DNA of 64,000 nt from Pseudomonas fluorescens (GTDB lineage Bacteria; Pseudomonadota; Gammaproteobacteria; Pseudomonadales; Pseudomonadaceae): assembly GCF_000967965.1 (NCBI RefSeq), contig NZ_LACC01000023.1, forward strand, positions 1 to 64,000. Reading direction: 5' to 3'. This document shows, piece after piece, positions 25,242 through 34,231 of the stretch. Within the stretch, counting starts at the first letter, position 1; every line of letters begins with the position of its first letter. A program made the translations under genes and the position numbers. The notes beneath the pieces were generated by a model. The model had not been told where the DNA came from and did no database searches. It saw only the letters and a list, made by a program, of their open reading frames with translations.

Positions 25242-27299
25242 TCAACTCAAGCGGAAGCGCCCGGTGTTGTCGCTGAGGGCCTTGCTGCCGTGGCTCAGGG
25301 TGTCCGCTGCCTGGTTCACCGCGCGGGCGCCTTCGAGCAAACGCACCGCCGCTTGATCGACTTGCTGGATGTTGCCGCTGACCTCGTCGGCGGTACTGGC
25401 CTGTTCCTCCACCGCCGTGGCGATTTGCGCCAGGGTATCGGTGACGCTCTGCACTGCACTGGCGATTTCCCCGAGCCGTTCGCCGAGGCCGGTGACCGCT
25501 TGCGCATCGGACTCTGCCTGACTGCACGCGGCTTGCATCAGGCTGACGGCCTCATTCACTGTGTTGCGCAGGCTGTCGACCGTGCCAGCAATCTGTGCGG
25601 TCGACGATTGCGTGCGTTGCGACAGGCTGCGCACTTCATCGGCCACCACCGCGAAGCCACGCCCTTGCTCGCCCGCCCGGGCCGCCTCGATGGCGGCGTT
25701 GAGGGCCAACAGGTTGGTCTGCTCGGCGACGCCGCGAATGGTGTCGACCACCAGTTGAATCTGCTGCCCCTGCTCGCTTACCCGGCCCAGCGCCGCAGCA
25801 GTGTCGTTCAGGCGTTGATTGAGTTGCTGGATGCTCGCGGTAGTGCGCTGGCTGTCACGGCTGCTGTCGGCGGCAATGCGCCGGGTGTGCTGGGCGCTGC
25901 CGGACGCCTGTTCGCAACTGTGGGCCACCCCTTTGGAGGTGGCGGCCAGTTGCGTCGCCGCCGCGGCAATCTGGCTGATCTGCAACTGCTGGGCTTCGAC
26001 TTCGCCCAGGGCGTCGCTGGAATGATGGTTGAGGGTTTGTACCGCGTTGCTCAGTTGCAGGGTTTCATGATCCACCCCTTGCAGGCTGGTGCGCAGTTGC
26101 ACCACGGCGACGTTCAGCGCGGTGCTGATGACTGCCAGTTCGTCTCGACCCTGAACCGGCACCTGCAGGCTCAGATTTCCATCGCGCAAGGCCTCGGCCA
26201 GTAGCGTGATGCCGCTGGCGCTGCGGCGGATCGAGGCCTGCAAACAGATGAACAGATACAGCGCGGCCAACAGCAGGCAGCCCAACACGGCGGCCACCAC
26301 AATGAACTGGCGGATCGCCGAGCCGTGGTAGTAATCCAGGCGTTGATCCAGCGACACCAGCGACTGCTGGCGCAACGAGGCGAGGTCGGAGAGCAGGGCA
26401 TCGAGACTGCGTTCGAAGTCCTCCGGCTTGAGGTTGATGCTGCCGCCGAACACGCCGTCATCCAGCACCTTCAGGCCCGCATCGAGGCGCTTGAGGCTGT
26501 CGTGGTATTGCCCGGCCCAGGTTTGCAGGGCGCTGGGCAAGCGCGCTTCGAGCAGGCCAGCCGTTTTCACAAGCTGCTCTCGCGCATCGCCGATGCGACT
26601 GCGCAGGTCGCGCAGTTGCAGGCGGCTTTGCAGGGTGAACTGCCCGGACACCACCGAGGCCTGGCCCACCGCCGCCAGACGACCGACCCGTTCGATCAGG
26701 TCCGGCGCATGCTGGGTGGAGATCTGCGTCAGCAAGTAGGTTTCCAACCACGGTGCCAGCGTCAGGCGATTGTCCATGGCGATCTGCTCGCGCAAGGCTT
26801 GCAGGGCGCTCAAGGCGTTGGTGAAGCGATCGTAGCCATCGGGCCACCAGCCGACATTGCTCAGGCTTTTTGAATCGAGGCCATCGAGAGCGGTTTGCAG
26901 GGCCTGATAACGCGACAGGGTTTCGCCCTCGTCGCTTTCTTTTTGCAGGGCATTGCCCAACTCGGCAGTGGCCTGGCTGACGGCGGGCTGAACCGCATCG
27001 AAGGCGGCCATCGCGGCGAGGGTGGCCGGCGTCGGCTGGCGATTGGTTTCCGTGGCGCGCCATCGGGCGGCGCGATCACGCTGGGCGGCGAGCAGGTCAT
27101 CCAGCGCATCAAGCGCAAGCAGTTGCCGCACCCCGGCGCGTTCGCCGGAGATCAGGCTGAGTTTGTCGCGATAGTCCTGGCCGATCATCCACAGGCTGCC
27201 GGCCAGCGGCAGGATAAACAGCAGAAACAACAGCTGGAATTTACGTGCGAAGCCAAAGCGCCCCAGCAGCCCGATCCCCGGTGATAAAAAAGCCTGCAT
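25242..27299 (-). CDS. Methyl-accepting chemotaxis protein with large helical sensor domain
   Basis: 685 residues from the ATG at 27299, preceded by AGAGGAG on the minus strand; the longer frame to 27395 lacks a ribosome binding site. The first membrane helix is LLFLLFILPLAGSLWMI (about 23-39) and the second is IRQFIVVAAVLGCLLLAALY near 340, leaving a periplasmic region of about 300 mostly helical residues. That resembles nitrate-sensing (NIT) or helical bimodular domains, and I cannot decide which. HAMP follows, then the signalling domain with the conserved tip AIEAARAGEQGRGFAVVADE. It is cytoplasmic-membrane bound and should signal to CheA through CheW. Confidence 0.88.
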   Translation of the reverse strand: MQAFLSPGIGLLGRFGFARKFQLLFLLFILPLAGSLWMIGQDYRDKLSLISGERAGVRQLLALDALDDLLAAQRDRAARWRATETNRQPTPATLAAMAAFDAVQPAVSQATAELGNALQKESDEGETLSRYQALQTALDGLDSKSLSNVGWWPDGYDRFTNALSALQALREQIAMDNRLTLAPWLETYLLTQISTQHAPDLIERVGRLAAVGQASVVSGQFTLQSRLQLRDLRSRIGDAREQLVKTAGLLEARLPSALQTWAGQYHDSLKRLDAGLKVLDDGVFGGSINLKPEDFERSLDALLSDLASLRQQSLVSLDQRLDYYHGSAIRQFIVVAAVLGCLLLAALYLFICLQASIRRSASGITLLAEALRDGNLSLQVPVQGRDELAVISTALNVAVVQLRTSLQGVDHETLQLSNAVQTLNHHSSDALGEVEAQQLQISQIAAAATQLAATSKGVAHSCEQASGSAQHTRRIAADSSRDSQRTTASIQQLNQRLNDTAAALGRVSEQGQQIQLVVDTIRGVAEQTNLLALNAAIEAARAGEQGRGFAVVADEVRSLSQRTQSSTAQIAGTVDSLRNTVNEAVSLMQAACSQAESDAQAVTGLGERLGEIASAVQSVTDTLAQIATAVEEQASTADEVSGNIQQVDQAAVRLLEGARAVNQAADTLSHGSKALSDNTGRFRLS

Positions 27300-27632
27300 G
27301 CCCCAAGACTCCTCTGGACACCACGCACTATTGGCGTGCGCCGGAGGTTGTTGCACCCCCGACTCGTGCCCTCTAAAAAGGCCTCGAAAGTTCACCCTTG
27401 TCCGCTCTGTAGGCCGACTCTGTAGCGAAACTTCCCATTGTCGGTCTCCTTTGTAAGGAAGCCGCGTTCAAGCTGACAAGGAAGGCAAGATTCAGACCAT
27501 GGCTTTGCGCCATCAAGGTTGTGGCGATGAAAAACCAAGTCGTTAGCAGGCTAAGGGAATGGCGTTGCTGCACTGAAAAATGGCACATTGACGCACCTGC
27601 ACGTTTGTACCTCCTGTTGTCTGGAAATTCCC
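27300..27632. other. Intergenic region, no gene seen
   Basis: About 330 bases between the divergent chemoreceptor and MFS genes. Short open frames here have no recognisable content. No convincing hairpin terminator, RNA gene or repeat was found; the region must carry both promoters. Confidence 0.5.
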
Positions 27633-28850
27633 ATGGCTATCAGCAACGCCCAGACCGGCTCAGTGCCGGCTTCCACTACGCCCCAAAGCAGTCCCCTGGT
27701 GATGCGCATCATCGGCGCGGTGGCGCTGGCGCATTTGATCAACGACCTGATCCAGTCGGTGCTGCCGTCGATCTATCCGATGCTCAAGGCCAACTATGGC
27801 CTGACCTTCACCCAGGTCGGCCTGATCACCCTGACGTTCCAGTTGACGGCCTCGCTGCTGCAGCCGTGGGTCGGCTACTACACCGACCGCCATCCCAAGC
27901 CGTGGTTGTTGCCGGCGGGGACGGTCTGCACCCTGGTCGGGATTCTGATGATGTCGGTGGTCGCCAGTTTCCCGCTAATCCTGCTGGCGGCGGGCTTGAT
28001 CGGCATCGGTTCATCGACCTTCCACCCGGAAGCGTCCCGCGTGGCGCGACTGGCCTCGGGCGGTCGCTTCGGGCTGGCGCAATCGACCTTCCAGGTCGGC
28101 GGTAACGCAGGCTCGGCGTTCGGCCCGTTGCTGGCGGCGGCAATCATCATTCCCTACGGTCAGGGGCACGTGGCGTGGTTCGGCCTGTTCGCGGTGTTTG
28201 CGCTGTTCGTGCTTTACCGGATCAGCCGCTGGTACGCCAACCACTTGAACCTGTTCAAGCTCAAGCAAGGCCAGGCGGCGACTCACGGCCTGTCCAAGAG
28301 CCGAGTGACCAGCGCGCTGGTGGTACTCGGGTTGCTGGTGTTCTCCAAGTATTTCTACATGTCGAGCCTCACCAGCTACTTCACCTTCTACCTGATCGAG
28401 AAGTTCGACCTGTCGGTGGCCAGTTCGCAGTTGCACCTGTTCCTGTTTCTGGGCGCGGTCGCGGCGGGGACATTCTTCGGCGGGCCGATCGGCGACAAGA
28501 TCGGGCGCAAGGCGGTGATCTGGTTCTCGATCCTCGGCGTTGCACCCTTCACATTGCTGCTGCCCCATGTCGACCTGTTCTGGACCAGCATCCTCAGCGT
28601 CATCATCGGCTTCATCCTCGCCTCGGCGTTCTCGGCCATCGTGGTGTATGCCCAGGAACTGGTGCCGGGCAATGTCGGGATGATCGCCGGGGTGTTCTTC
28701 GGCCTGATGTTCGGCTTCGGCGGGATTGGCGCAGCGTTGCTCGGGCATCTGGCGGACATTCACGGCATCGAGTACGTGTACTACCTGTGTTCGTTCTTGC
28801 CGTTGTTCGGGGTGTTGGCGATCTTCCTGCCGCGAACCAAAAAGGCCTGA
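27633..28850 (+). CDS. MFS transporter, fosmidomycin resistance protein (Fsr) family
   Basis: 405 residues from the ATG at 27633 (the frame is open 15 codons further up). About twelve hydrophobic segments are present. The sequence AHLINDLIQSVLPSIYPMLK with GLTFTQVGLITLTFQL and LQPWVGYYTDRHPKPWLLP is characteristic of the Fsr subfamily, whose E. coli member exports fosmidomycin by proton antiport. The natural substrate is unknown. Single gene, followed by a hairpin repeat. Confidence 0.87.
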   Translation: MAISNAQTGSVPASTTPQSSPLVMRIIGAVALAHLINDLIQSVLPSIYPMLKANYGLTFTQVGLITLTFQLTASLLQPWVGYYTDRHPKPWLLPAGTVCTLVGILMMSVVASFPLILLAAGLIGIGSSTFHPEASRVARLASGGRFGLAQSTFQVGGNAGSAFGPLLAAAIIIPYGQGHVAWFGLFAVFALFVLYRISRWYANHLNLFKLKQGQAATHGLSKSRVTSALVVLGLLVFSKYFYMSSLTSYFTFYLIEKFDLSVASSQLHLFLFLGAVAAGTFFGGPIGDKIGRKAVIWFSILGVAPFTLLLPHVDLFWTSILSVIIGFILASAFSAIVVYAQELVPGNVGMIAGVFFGLMFGFGGIGAALLGHLADIHGIEYVYYLCSFLPLFGVLAIFLPRTKKA

Positions 28851-28867
28851 TCCAACACATTTCCCAA

Positions 28868-28957
28868 TGTAGGAGTGAGCCTGCTCGCGATGACGGTGTG
28901 TCAGTTAGCGATTCTGTCGACTGACAGACCGTCATCGCGAGCAGGCTCACTCCTACA
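28868..28957. repeat. Paired REP-type intergenic repeat (GTAGGAGTGAGC type)
   Basis: Two inverted copies of a 29-base unit beginning TGTAGGAGTGAGCCTGCTC and ending GCGATGACGGT face each other around a ~30-base centre. Each unit contains its own small stem. This is the usual form of a REPIN/BIME element in fluorescent pseudomonads. Confidence 0.85.
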
Positions 28958-28994
28958 GGGAATTGGTGGTGGGGCGGGTGATTGTTTCAGGCAC

Positions 28995-29024
28995 AAAAAA
29001 GCCGCGTATCAAACGCGGCTTTTT
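28995..29024 (-). terminator. Rho-independent terminator after ychF
   Basis: AAAAAAGCCGCGT and ACGCGGCTTTTT form a strong stem with a short loop, just past the ychF stop codon on the minus strand. Confidence 0.85.
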
Positions 29025-29038
29025 CTTGGGCGTGAGGC

Positions 29039-30139
29039 TTACACGTTGAAGCGGAAGTGCATCACGTCGCCGTCTTTGACGATGTAGTCCTTGCCTTCCA
29101 GGCGCCATTTACCGGCTTCCTTGGTACCGGCTTCGCCCTTGTACTGGATGAAGTCGTTGTAGGCGATCACTTCGGCGCGGATGAAGCCTTTTTCGAAGTC
29201 GGTGTGGATCACGCCAGCGGCTTGTGGTGCGGTGGCACCGACGCGGACGGTCCAGGCGCGGACTTCTTCGACACCGGCGGTGAAGTAGGTCTGCAGGTGC
29301 AGCATTTCGTAGCCAGCGCGGATCACGCGGTTCAGGCCAGGCTCTTCGAGGCCCAGGGCTTCGAGGAACATGTCTTTCTCTTCGCCGTCATCCAGCTCGG
29401 CAATTTCCGCTTCGATCTTGTTGCACACAGGAACAACCACGGCGCCTTCTTCTTCGGCGATGGCGCGTACTACGTCCAGGTGCGGGTTGTTTTCGAACCC
29501 GTCTTCAGCGACGTTGGCAATGTACATGACCGGCTTGGTGGTCAGCAGGTGGAAGCCCTTGATCACTGCTTTTTCGTCGGCGCCCATGTTCTTCATCAGG
29601 CTGCGTGCGGGCTTGCCTTCGGTGAAGTGGGCGATCAGTTGCTCCAGCAGGCCTTTCTGGACCACTGCGTCCTTGTCACCGCCCTTGGCGTTACGCGCGA
29701 CTTTCTGCAGTTGCTTCTCGCAGCTGTCGAGGTCGGCGAAGATCAGTTCCAGCTCGATGATTTCGATGTCGCGTTTCGGATCGACGCTGTTGGAAACGTG
29801 AATCACGTTCTCGTCTTCGAAGCAGCGGACCACGTGGGCGATGGCATCGGTTTCACGGATGTTGGCCAGGAACTTGTTACCCAGGCCTTCACCTTTCGAC
29901 GCACCGGCTACCAGGCCCGCGATGTCGACGAATTCCATGGTGGTCGGCAGGATGCGCTTTGGATTGACGATGACTGCCAAGGCATCCAGGCGCGGATCGG
30001 GCATCGGCACGATACCGCTGTTGGGTTCGATGGTGCAGAAGGGGAAGTTCTCGGCCGCGATCCCGGATTTGGTCAGGGCGTTGAACAGGGTGGACTTGCC
30101 GACGTTAGGCAGGCCGACGATGCCGCAATTGAATCCCAT
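29039..30139 (-). CDS. ychF: Ribosome-binding ATPase YchF (Obg-like)
   Basis: 366 residues, the usual YchF length. The P-loop is CGIVGLPNVGKSTLFNALTK at about 5-24 and switch II is FVDIAGLVAGASKGEGLGNK at about 70-89. The G4 position reads NKIEAEI near 231 rather than NKxD, in keeping with ATP rather than GTP use in this family. A C-terminal TGS domain ends with the conserved DGDVMHFRFNV. YchF binds the 70S ribosome and affects stress responses. It follows pth by 22 bases, forming the common pth-ychF operon. Confidence 0.96.
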   Translation of the reverse strand: MGFNCGIVGLPNVGKSTLFNALTKSGIAAENFPFCTIEPNSGIVPMPDPRLDALAVIVNPKRILPTTMEFVDIAGLVAGASKGEGLGNKFLANIRETDAIAHVVRCFEDENVIHVSNSVDPKRDIEIIELELIFADLDSCEKQLQKVARNAKGGDKDAVVQKGLLEQLIAHFTEGKPARSLMKNMGADEKAVIKGFHLLTTKPVMYIANVAEDGFENNPHLDVVRAIAEEEGAVVVPVCNKIEAEIAELDDGEEKDMFLEALGLEEPGLNRVIRAGYEMLHLQTYFTAGVEEVRAWTVRVGATAPQAAGVIHTDFEKGFIRAEVIAYNDFIQYKGEAGTKEAGKWRLEGKDYIVKDGDVMHFRFNV

Positions 30140-30161
30140 GGTGTTTCCCCTCGGATAAGAG

Positions 30162-30746
30162 TCAGGCCTTCTGGCTGTGCAGGTTTTTCATCGCGCGGTT
30201 CCATTCCCCGGCGAGGATATCCGGCAGCACGCCGAGGGCAAAGTCGATGCTGGCATCGAGTTTTTCCTGTTCGGCGCGTGGCGCACGACCCAGGACGAAA
30301 TTTGAAACCATACTGGCAACGCCCGGGTGGCCAATGCCAAGCCGCAAGCGATGAAAGGTATTCTGATTGCCCAGTTGCGCAATGATGTCGCGTAACCCGT
30401 TGTGACCGCCATGGCCGCCGCCCTGCTTGAGCTTGGCAACACCGGGTGGCAGGTCGAGTTCGTCGTGCGCCACAAGGATTTCTTCAGGCTTGATGCGGAA
30501 GAAACCGGCGAGTGCCGCTACGGCCTGGCCGCTGCGGTTCATGTACGTGGTGGGAATCAGCAGACGAACATCCTGACCCTGATGCGAATAGCGCCCGGTC
30601 AGGCCGAAATACTTGCGGTCCGCCACAAGGTTCACGCCTTGTGCGTTCGCGATGCGCTCAACAAAAAGGGCCCCTGCGTTATGCCGGGTCTGCTCGTATT
30701 CAGCGCCTGGATTTCCCAGGCCAACGATCAGTTTGATGGCAGTCAC
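30162..30746 (-). CDS. pth: Peptidyl-tRNA hydrolase
   Basis: 194 residues from the GTG at 30746 (V/MTAIKLIVGLGNPG); an upstream in-frame ATG at 30788 would add residues not found in relatives. It cleaves peptidyl-tRNA that has dropped off ribosomes. Active-site residues are in GLGNPGAEYEQTRHNAGALF (Asn11, His21) and VAHDELDLPPGVAKLK (Asp near 94), with GGGHGGHNGLRDI near 113. AAGGAAGGG lies upstream of the GTG. It is the first gene of the pth-ychF pair. Confidence 0.96.
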   Translation of the reverse strand: MTAIKLIVGLGNPGAEYEQTRHNAGALFVERIANAQGVNLVADRKYFGLTGRYSHQGQDVRLLIPTTYMNRSGQAVAALAGFFRIKPEEILVAHDELDLPPGVAKLKQGGGHGGHNGLRDIIAQLGNQNTFHRLRLGIGHPGVASMVSNFVLGRAPRAEQEKLDASIDFALGVLPDILAGEWNRAMKNLHSQKA

Positions 30747-30915
30747 GATAGGGGCCCTTCCTTGGAGTGGTGGATAACATCGCCGCAATCAGGGAGAGCG
30801 GCGAAAGTGGACGAAAATTGCTCATTTACCATGATGTAAACTCCGCGTTCTCGCCCGCTTTCTCGCTATGCTCTAGTCCGCGATGTTTCCGGTCACTCCG
30901 GCGTACAGAGTAAAA

Positions 30916-31515
30916 TTACTCTGCAGCGCCTTCTGCAGCTTCTGGAGCAACACGTGGAGCGTGGACGTTGGCAACAGCCTTGTCATCGCCGTGTGCCAGG
31001 GCCACGAACTCAACGCCTTTAGGAGCTTTGAGGTTCGACAGGTGAATGATCGAACCGACTTCGGCGTTAGCCAGGTCGACTTCGATGAACTCAGGCAGAT
31101 CTTTCGGCAGGCAGGAAACTTCGATCTCGGCAACAACGTGCGAGATTTCGCCGCCTTTCTTGGTCGGTGCTTCTTCGTTGATGAAGTGCACTGGAACGAT
31201 AGCGGTCAGTTTCTGGCCAGCTACTACGCGTACGAAGTCAGCGTGCATCACGTGGCCTTTGGCCGGGTGACGCTGCAGGGCTTTGATCACGACGTTCTGC
31301 TTGGTGCCACCAACGTTCAGCTCGATGATGTGGCTGTAAGCCGCTTCGTTTTCGAGCAGTTTGGCAACTTCTTTGGCCAGCATGCTGATGGATTCAGGGG
31401 CTTTTTCGCCACCGTAAACTACAGCTGGAACCAGGCTCGCGAGACGACGCAGGCGGCGGCTCGCACCTTTCCCCAGGTCGGAACGCACTTCAGCATTCAG
31501 GGTAAATTCGTTCAT
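30916..31515 (-). CDS. rplY: 50S ribosomal protein L25 (long CTC form)
   Basis: 199 residues from the ATG at 31515 (MNEFTLNAEVRSDLGKGASR). Residues 1-95 are the 5S rRNA-binding L25 domain; residues 96-185 are the extra beta domain of the CTC form. The tail is Ala/Glu-rich (APRVAPEAAEGAAE). GGAGATAC lies upstream of the start. It stands between prs and pth, the same order as in P. aeruginosa. Confidence 0.95.
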   Translation of the reverse strand: MNEFTLNAEVRSDLGKGASRRLRRLASLVPAVVYGGEKAPESISMLAKEVAKLLENEAAYSHIIELNVGGTKQNVVIKALQRHPAKGHVMHADFVRVVAGQKLTAIVPVHFINEEAPTKKGGEISHVVAEIEVSCLPKDLPEFIEVDLANAEVGSIIHLSNLKAPKGVEFVALAHGDDKAVANVHAPRVAPEAAEGAAE

Positions 31516-31582
31516 GTTGTATCTCCAAAATAACCACATTCGCCCCAGCGTTTGCGACCAGCGCTAAAGGCGATATGGGCAA

Positions 31583-31625
31583 AAAAGCCCCGCCCCGACA
31601 GGAATGCCGGGGCGGGGCGCTTTTC
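31583..31625 (-). terminator. Rho-independent terminator after prs
   Basis: On the minus strand GCCCCGCCCCG pairs with CGGGGCGGGGC around a 9-base loop and is followed by a T-run. It lies about 30 bases after the prs stop codon and before rplY. Confidence 0.88.
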
Positions 31626-31657
31626 GTCAACGAGACATTTCGAGAAGGGCAGGGCCC

Positions 31658-32599
31658 TTAGCGGAACATCGCGCTGATCGATTCTTCATTGCTGATGCGG
31701 CGAACCGCCTCGGCAACTACCGGCGCGATATCCAGTTGACGGATACGCGAGCAGGCTTGTGCAGCAGCGGACAACGGGATGGTGTTAGTCACCACCAGTT
31801 CGTCCAGCATGGAATTTTCGATGTTTTCGATCGCCCGACCGGACAGCACAGGGTGTGTGCAGTAGGCGAAAACCTTGGCAGCGCCATGCTCTTTCAAGGC
31901 CTTGGCCGCGTGGCACAGGGTGCCGGCGGTATCGACCATGTCATCGACCAGAATACAGGTACGCCCTTCGACATCACCGATGATATGCATCACTTCAGAG
32001 TGATTGGCTTTCTCACGGCGTTTGTCGATGATCCCGAGATCCACGCCCAGGGATTTGGCAACGGCACGTGCACGCACGACGCCGCCAATGTCCGGGGACA
32101 CGATCATCAGGTTTTCGAAGCGCTGATCTTCGATGTCATCCACCAGAACGGGGGAGCCGTAGATGTTATCTACCGGAATATCGAAGAAACCCTGGATTTG
32201 GTCAGCATGCAGATCAACCGTGAGAACACGGTCGATGCCGACTACGGTAAGCATGTCAGCCACGACTTTCGCGCTGATAGCCACACGTGCGGAACGCGGA
32301 CGGCGATCCTGACGGGCATAACCAAAGTAAGGAATAACAGCAGTGATACGAGTAGCCGAGGAGCGGCGGAAGGCGTCAGCCATCACTACCAGTTCCATCA
32401 GGTTATCGTTGGTCGGAGCGCAAGTCGGCTGAATAATGAAGACGTCTTTACCGCGAACGTTTTCATTGATCTCGGCGGTAATTTCGCCGTCGGAGAATTT
32501 ACCGACAGAGATGTCACCGAGAGGGATATGCAGCTGACGTACAACACGCCGAGCCAGATCGGGGTTAGCGTTCCCCGTAAAGACCATCATCTTGGACAC
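31658..32599 (-). CDS. prs: Ribose-phosphate pyrophosphokinase
   Basis: 313 residues from the GTG at 32599 (MSKMMVFTGNANPDLA). It makes PRPP from ribose 5-phosphate and ATP for nucleotide, His and Trp synthesis. Visible motifs are GKFSDGEITAEINENVRGKD, the catalytic-loop region SPDIGGVVRARAVAK, and the PRPP loop CILVDDMVDTAGTLCHAAKA near 212-231. The frame runs upstream into tRNA-Gln, which rules out the earlier start. It follows ispE and tRNA-Gln in the same direction. Confidence 0.96.
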   Translation of the reverse strand: MSKMMVFTGNANPDLARRVVRQLHIPLGDISVGKFSDGEITAEINENVRGKDVFIIQPTCAPTNDNLMELVVMADAFRRSSATRITAVIPYFGYARQDRRPRSARVAISAKVVADMLTVVGIDRVLTVDLHADQIQGFFDIPVDNIYGSPVLVDDIEDQRFENLMIVSPDIGGVVRARAVAKSLGVDLGIIDKRREKANHSEVMHIIGDVEGRTCILVDDMVDTAGTLCHAAKALKEHGAAKVFAYCTHPVLSGRAIENIENSMLDELVVTNTIPLSAAAQACSRIRQLDIAPVVAEAVRRISNEESISAMFR

Positions 32600-32645
32600 G
32601 CGCAGTACCTGAAGGCTGAGGGTAACCTGGATGAGTATAGGAAAA

Positions 32646-32720
32646 TGGCAGGGGCGGCTGGATTCGAACCAACGCATGGCAGGATCAAAACCTGCTGCCT
32701 TACCGCTTGGCGACGCCCCT
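32646..32720 (-). tRNA. tRNA-Gln (anticodon TTG)
   Basis: On the minus strand the acceptor stem is AGGGGCG with CGCCCCT, the anticodon loop is TTTTGAT on the stem GCAGG/CCTGC, and the T-arm contains GGTTCGAATCC. CCA is encoded at 32646-32648 after the discriminator G. It lies between ispE and prs and is probably processed from their common transcript. Confidence 0.96.
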
Positions 32721-32756
32721 GTATCTGTTGCAACGATTACCCAGTAATCGGTTCCT

Positions 32757-33608
32757 TTAGAGCAGACTTTGCAGCTTGCGATGCAACATCGAAATGTTGC
32801 TTCCTTTTGCTACAAACCCTGTAAGGGTCTCTGTAAGAAGGGCCGAGACTTTATCAGCTTCAGCTTTGCTTGGGAAGCCCCCAAACACACAACTTCCAGT
32901 TCCGGTGAGTTTTGCTTCGGTAAATTTACCTAACAAATTCAAAGCGTTACGTACCTCTGGATAACGCCTTGTTACCACCGGCAAGCAGTCATTACGACTG
33001 TTTCCCTTGGGAACGGGGCGCACTTTAATGGGAGGAGTGTTACGTGTCAACAACGGATCTGAAAAAATTTCTGCCGTACTAACAGAGACTTGCGGCACCA
33101 GCACCAGATACCACGGTTCTTCCGGGTCGACAGGGGTCAGTTTCTCCCCCACGCCCTCGGCGAAAGCCGCGTGGCCACGTACGAAAACCGGGACGTCGGC
33201 GCCCAGCGTCAACCCCAGCCCGGCCAGGCGATCTTCATCCCAGCCCAATTGCCACAGATGATTCAAACCAAGCAATGTTGTTGCTGCATTCGAACTTCCG
33301 CCACCGATGCCGCCGCCCATGGGCAGGATTTTTTCGATCCAGATGTCGACACCCAGCGAGCAAGCGGATTGCTCCTGAAGTTTTCTGGCGGCCTTGACGA
33401 TCAGGTTGCTGTCGTGGGGAACGCCCGGGAACTCAGTGTGCAGTCGGATGACACCGTCATCGCGCAGGGCATAGGTGATTTCGTCGCCGTAATCGAGAAA
33501 TTGAAACATCGTCTGCAGTTCGTGGTAGCCGTCTTCACGGCGCCCCAGGATGTGCAGCATCAAATTGAGTTTGGCTGGCGAAGGCAGCGTCAGGCGATTG
33601 TCCGGCAT
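32757..33608 (-). CDS. ispE: 4-diphosphocytidyl-2-C-methyl-D-erythritol kinase
   Basis: 283 residues. It phosphorylates CDP-methylerythritol in the non-mevalonate isoprenoid pathway. The start LTLPSPAKLNLMLHILGRR has the catalytic Lys, and the GHMP ATP loop is LPMGGGIGGGSSNAATTLLG at about 90-109. The C-terminal GTGSCVFGGF is the third GHMP motif. It begins one base after the lolB stop, indicating translational coupling. Confidence 0.96.
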   Translation of the reverse strand: MPDNRLTLPSPAKLNLMLHILGRREDGYHELQTMFQFLDYGDEITYALRDDGVIRLHTEFPGVPHDSNLIVKAARKLQEQSACSLGVDIWIEKILPMGGGIGGGSSNAATTLLGLNHLWQLGWDEDRLAGLGLTLGADVPVFVRGHAAFAEGVGEKLTPVDPEEPWYLVLVPQVSVSTAEIFSDPLLTRNTPPIKVRPVPKGNSRNDCLPVVTRRYPEVRNALNLLGKFTEAKLTGTGSCVFGGFPSKAEADKVSALLTETLTGFVAKGSNISMLHRKLQSLL

Positions 33609-33609
33609 G

Positions 33610-34227
33610 TCATTGCCCCAGTTTGCGCGGTTGCCAGACCTTGATCACCAGCGTGACATCAAGGTCGGTGCCGCTGAGCTTGATGCGCTCGGGCAACCAG
33701 TAACCGTTTTGCTGGGTGTAGGCGGTGTAGTCGACCTTCCAGCCATCCTGTTCCAGGCTGGCCAGGCGGCTGTCGCCGTCCAGGGTCAGGCGACTTTTGC
33801 TGCCGGGAGCCGGGAGGCCGCGCACCCACCAGGCCAGGTTGGACACCGGCAATTTCCAGCCCAGCTGTTCTTCGAGCAGCACTTCCGGGTTCGGCGCGTC
33901 GTAGCGTCCCTGGTTGGCGACTTCCAGCGACACCTTGCCCGGGCGTCCGGTCAGGCGAGCCGCGCCGCGGCCCAGTGGTCCGGACAGGCGAATATCGTAG
34001 TAATCCTGGCGCTGCAACCAGAACAGCGTGCCGCTGCCCGAGTCTTTCGGTGCGCGAATGCCGATCTTGCCGTCGATCTGCCAGCCATCGAGGCTGGTCA
34101 GTTGTTCTTTGTGCTCGCGCCATTGGGCAGGGTCGCCGTGCCCCTCGACCGATTCGCGGGGACCCAGGCCAGCACAACCGGCGAGCAGGGTGATGAAACT
34201 GAAAACGATGAAATGGCGCAAAAACAT
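33610..34227 (-). CDS. lolB: Outer-membrane lipoprotein insertion protein LolB
   Basis: 205 residues. The lipoprotein signal ends at FITLLAGCAG (Cys about 18). LolB receives lipoproteins from LolA and inserts them in the outer membrane. The family pattern WQIDGKIGIRAPKDSGSGTL (about 48-67), then LAWWVRGLPAPGS near 125, is clear. It is between the TPR lipoprotein gene (4 bases) and ispE, the conserved order in pseudomonads. Confidence 0.94.
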   Translation of the reverse strand: MFLRHFIVFSFITLLAGCAGLGPRESVEGHGDPAQWREHKEQLTSLDGWQIDGKIGIRAPKDSGSGTLFWLQRQDYYDIRLSGPLGRGAARLTGRPGKVSLEVANQGRYDAPNPEVLLEEQLGWKLPVSNLAWWVRGLPAPGSKSRLTLDGDSRLASLEQDGWKVDYTAYTQQNGYWLPERIKLSGTDLDVTLVIKVWQPRKLGQ

Positions 34228-34231
34228 AATC

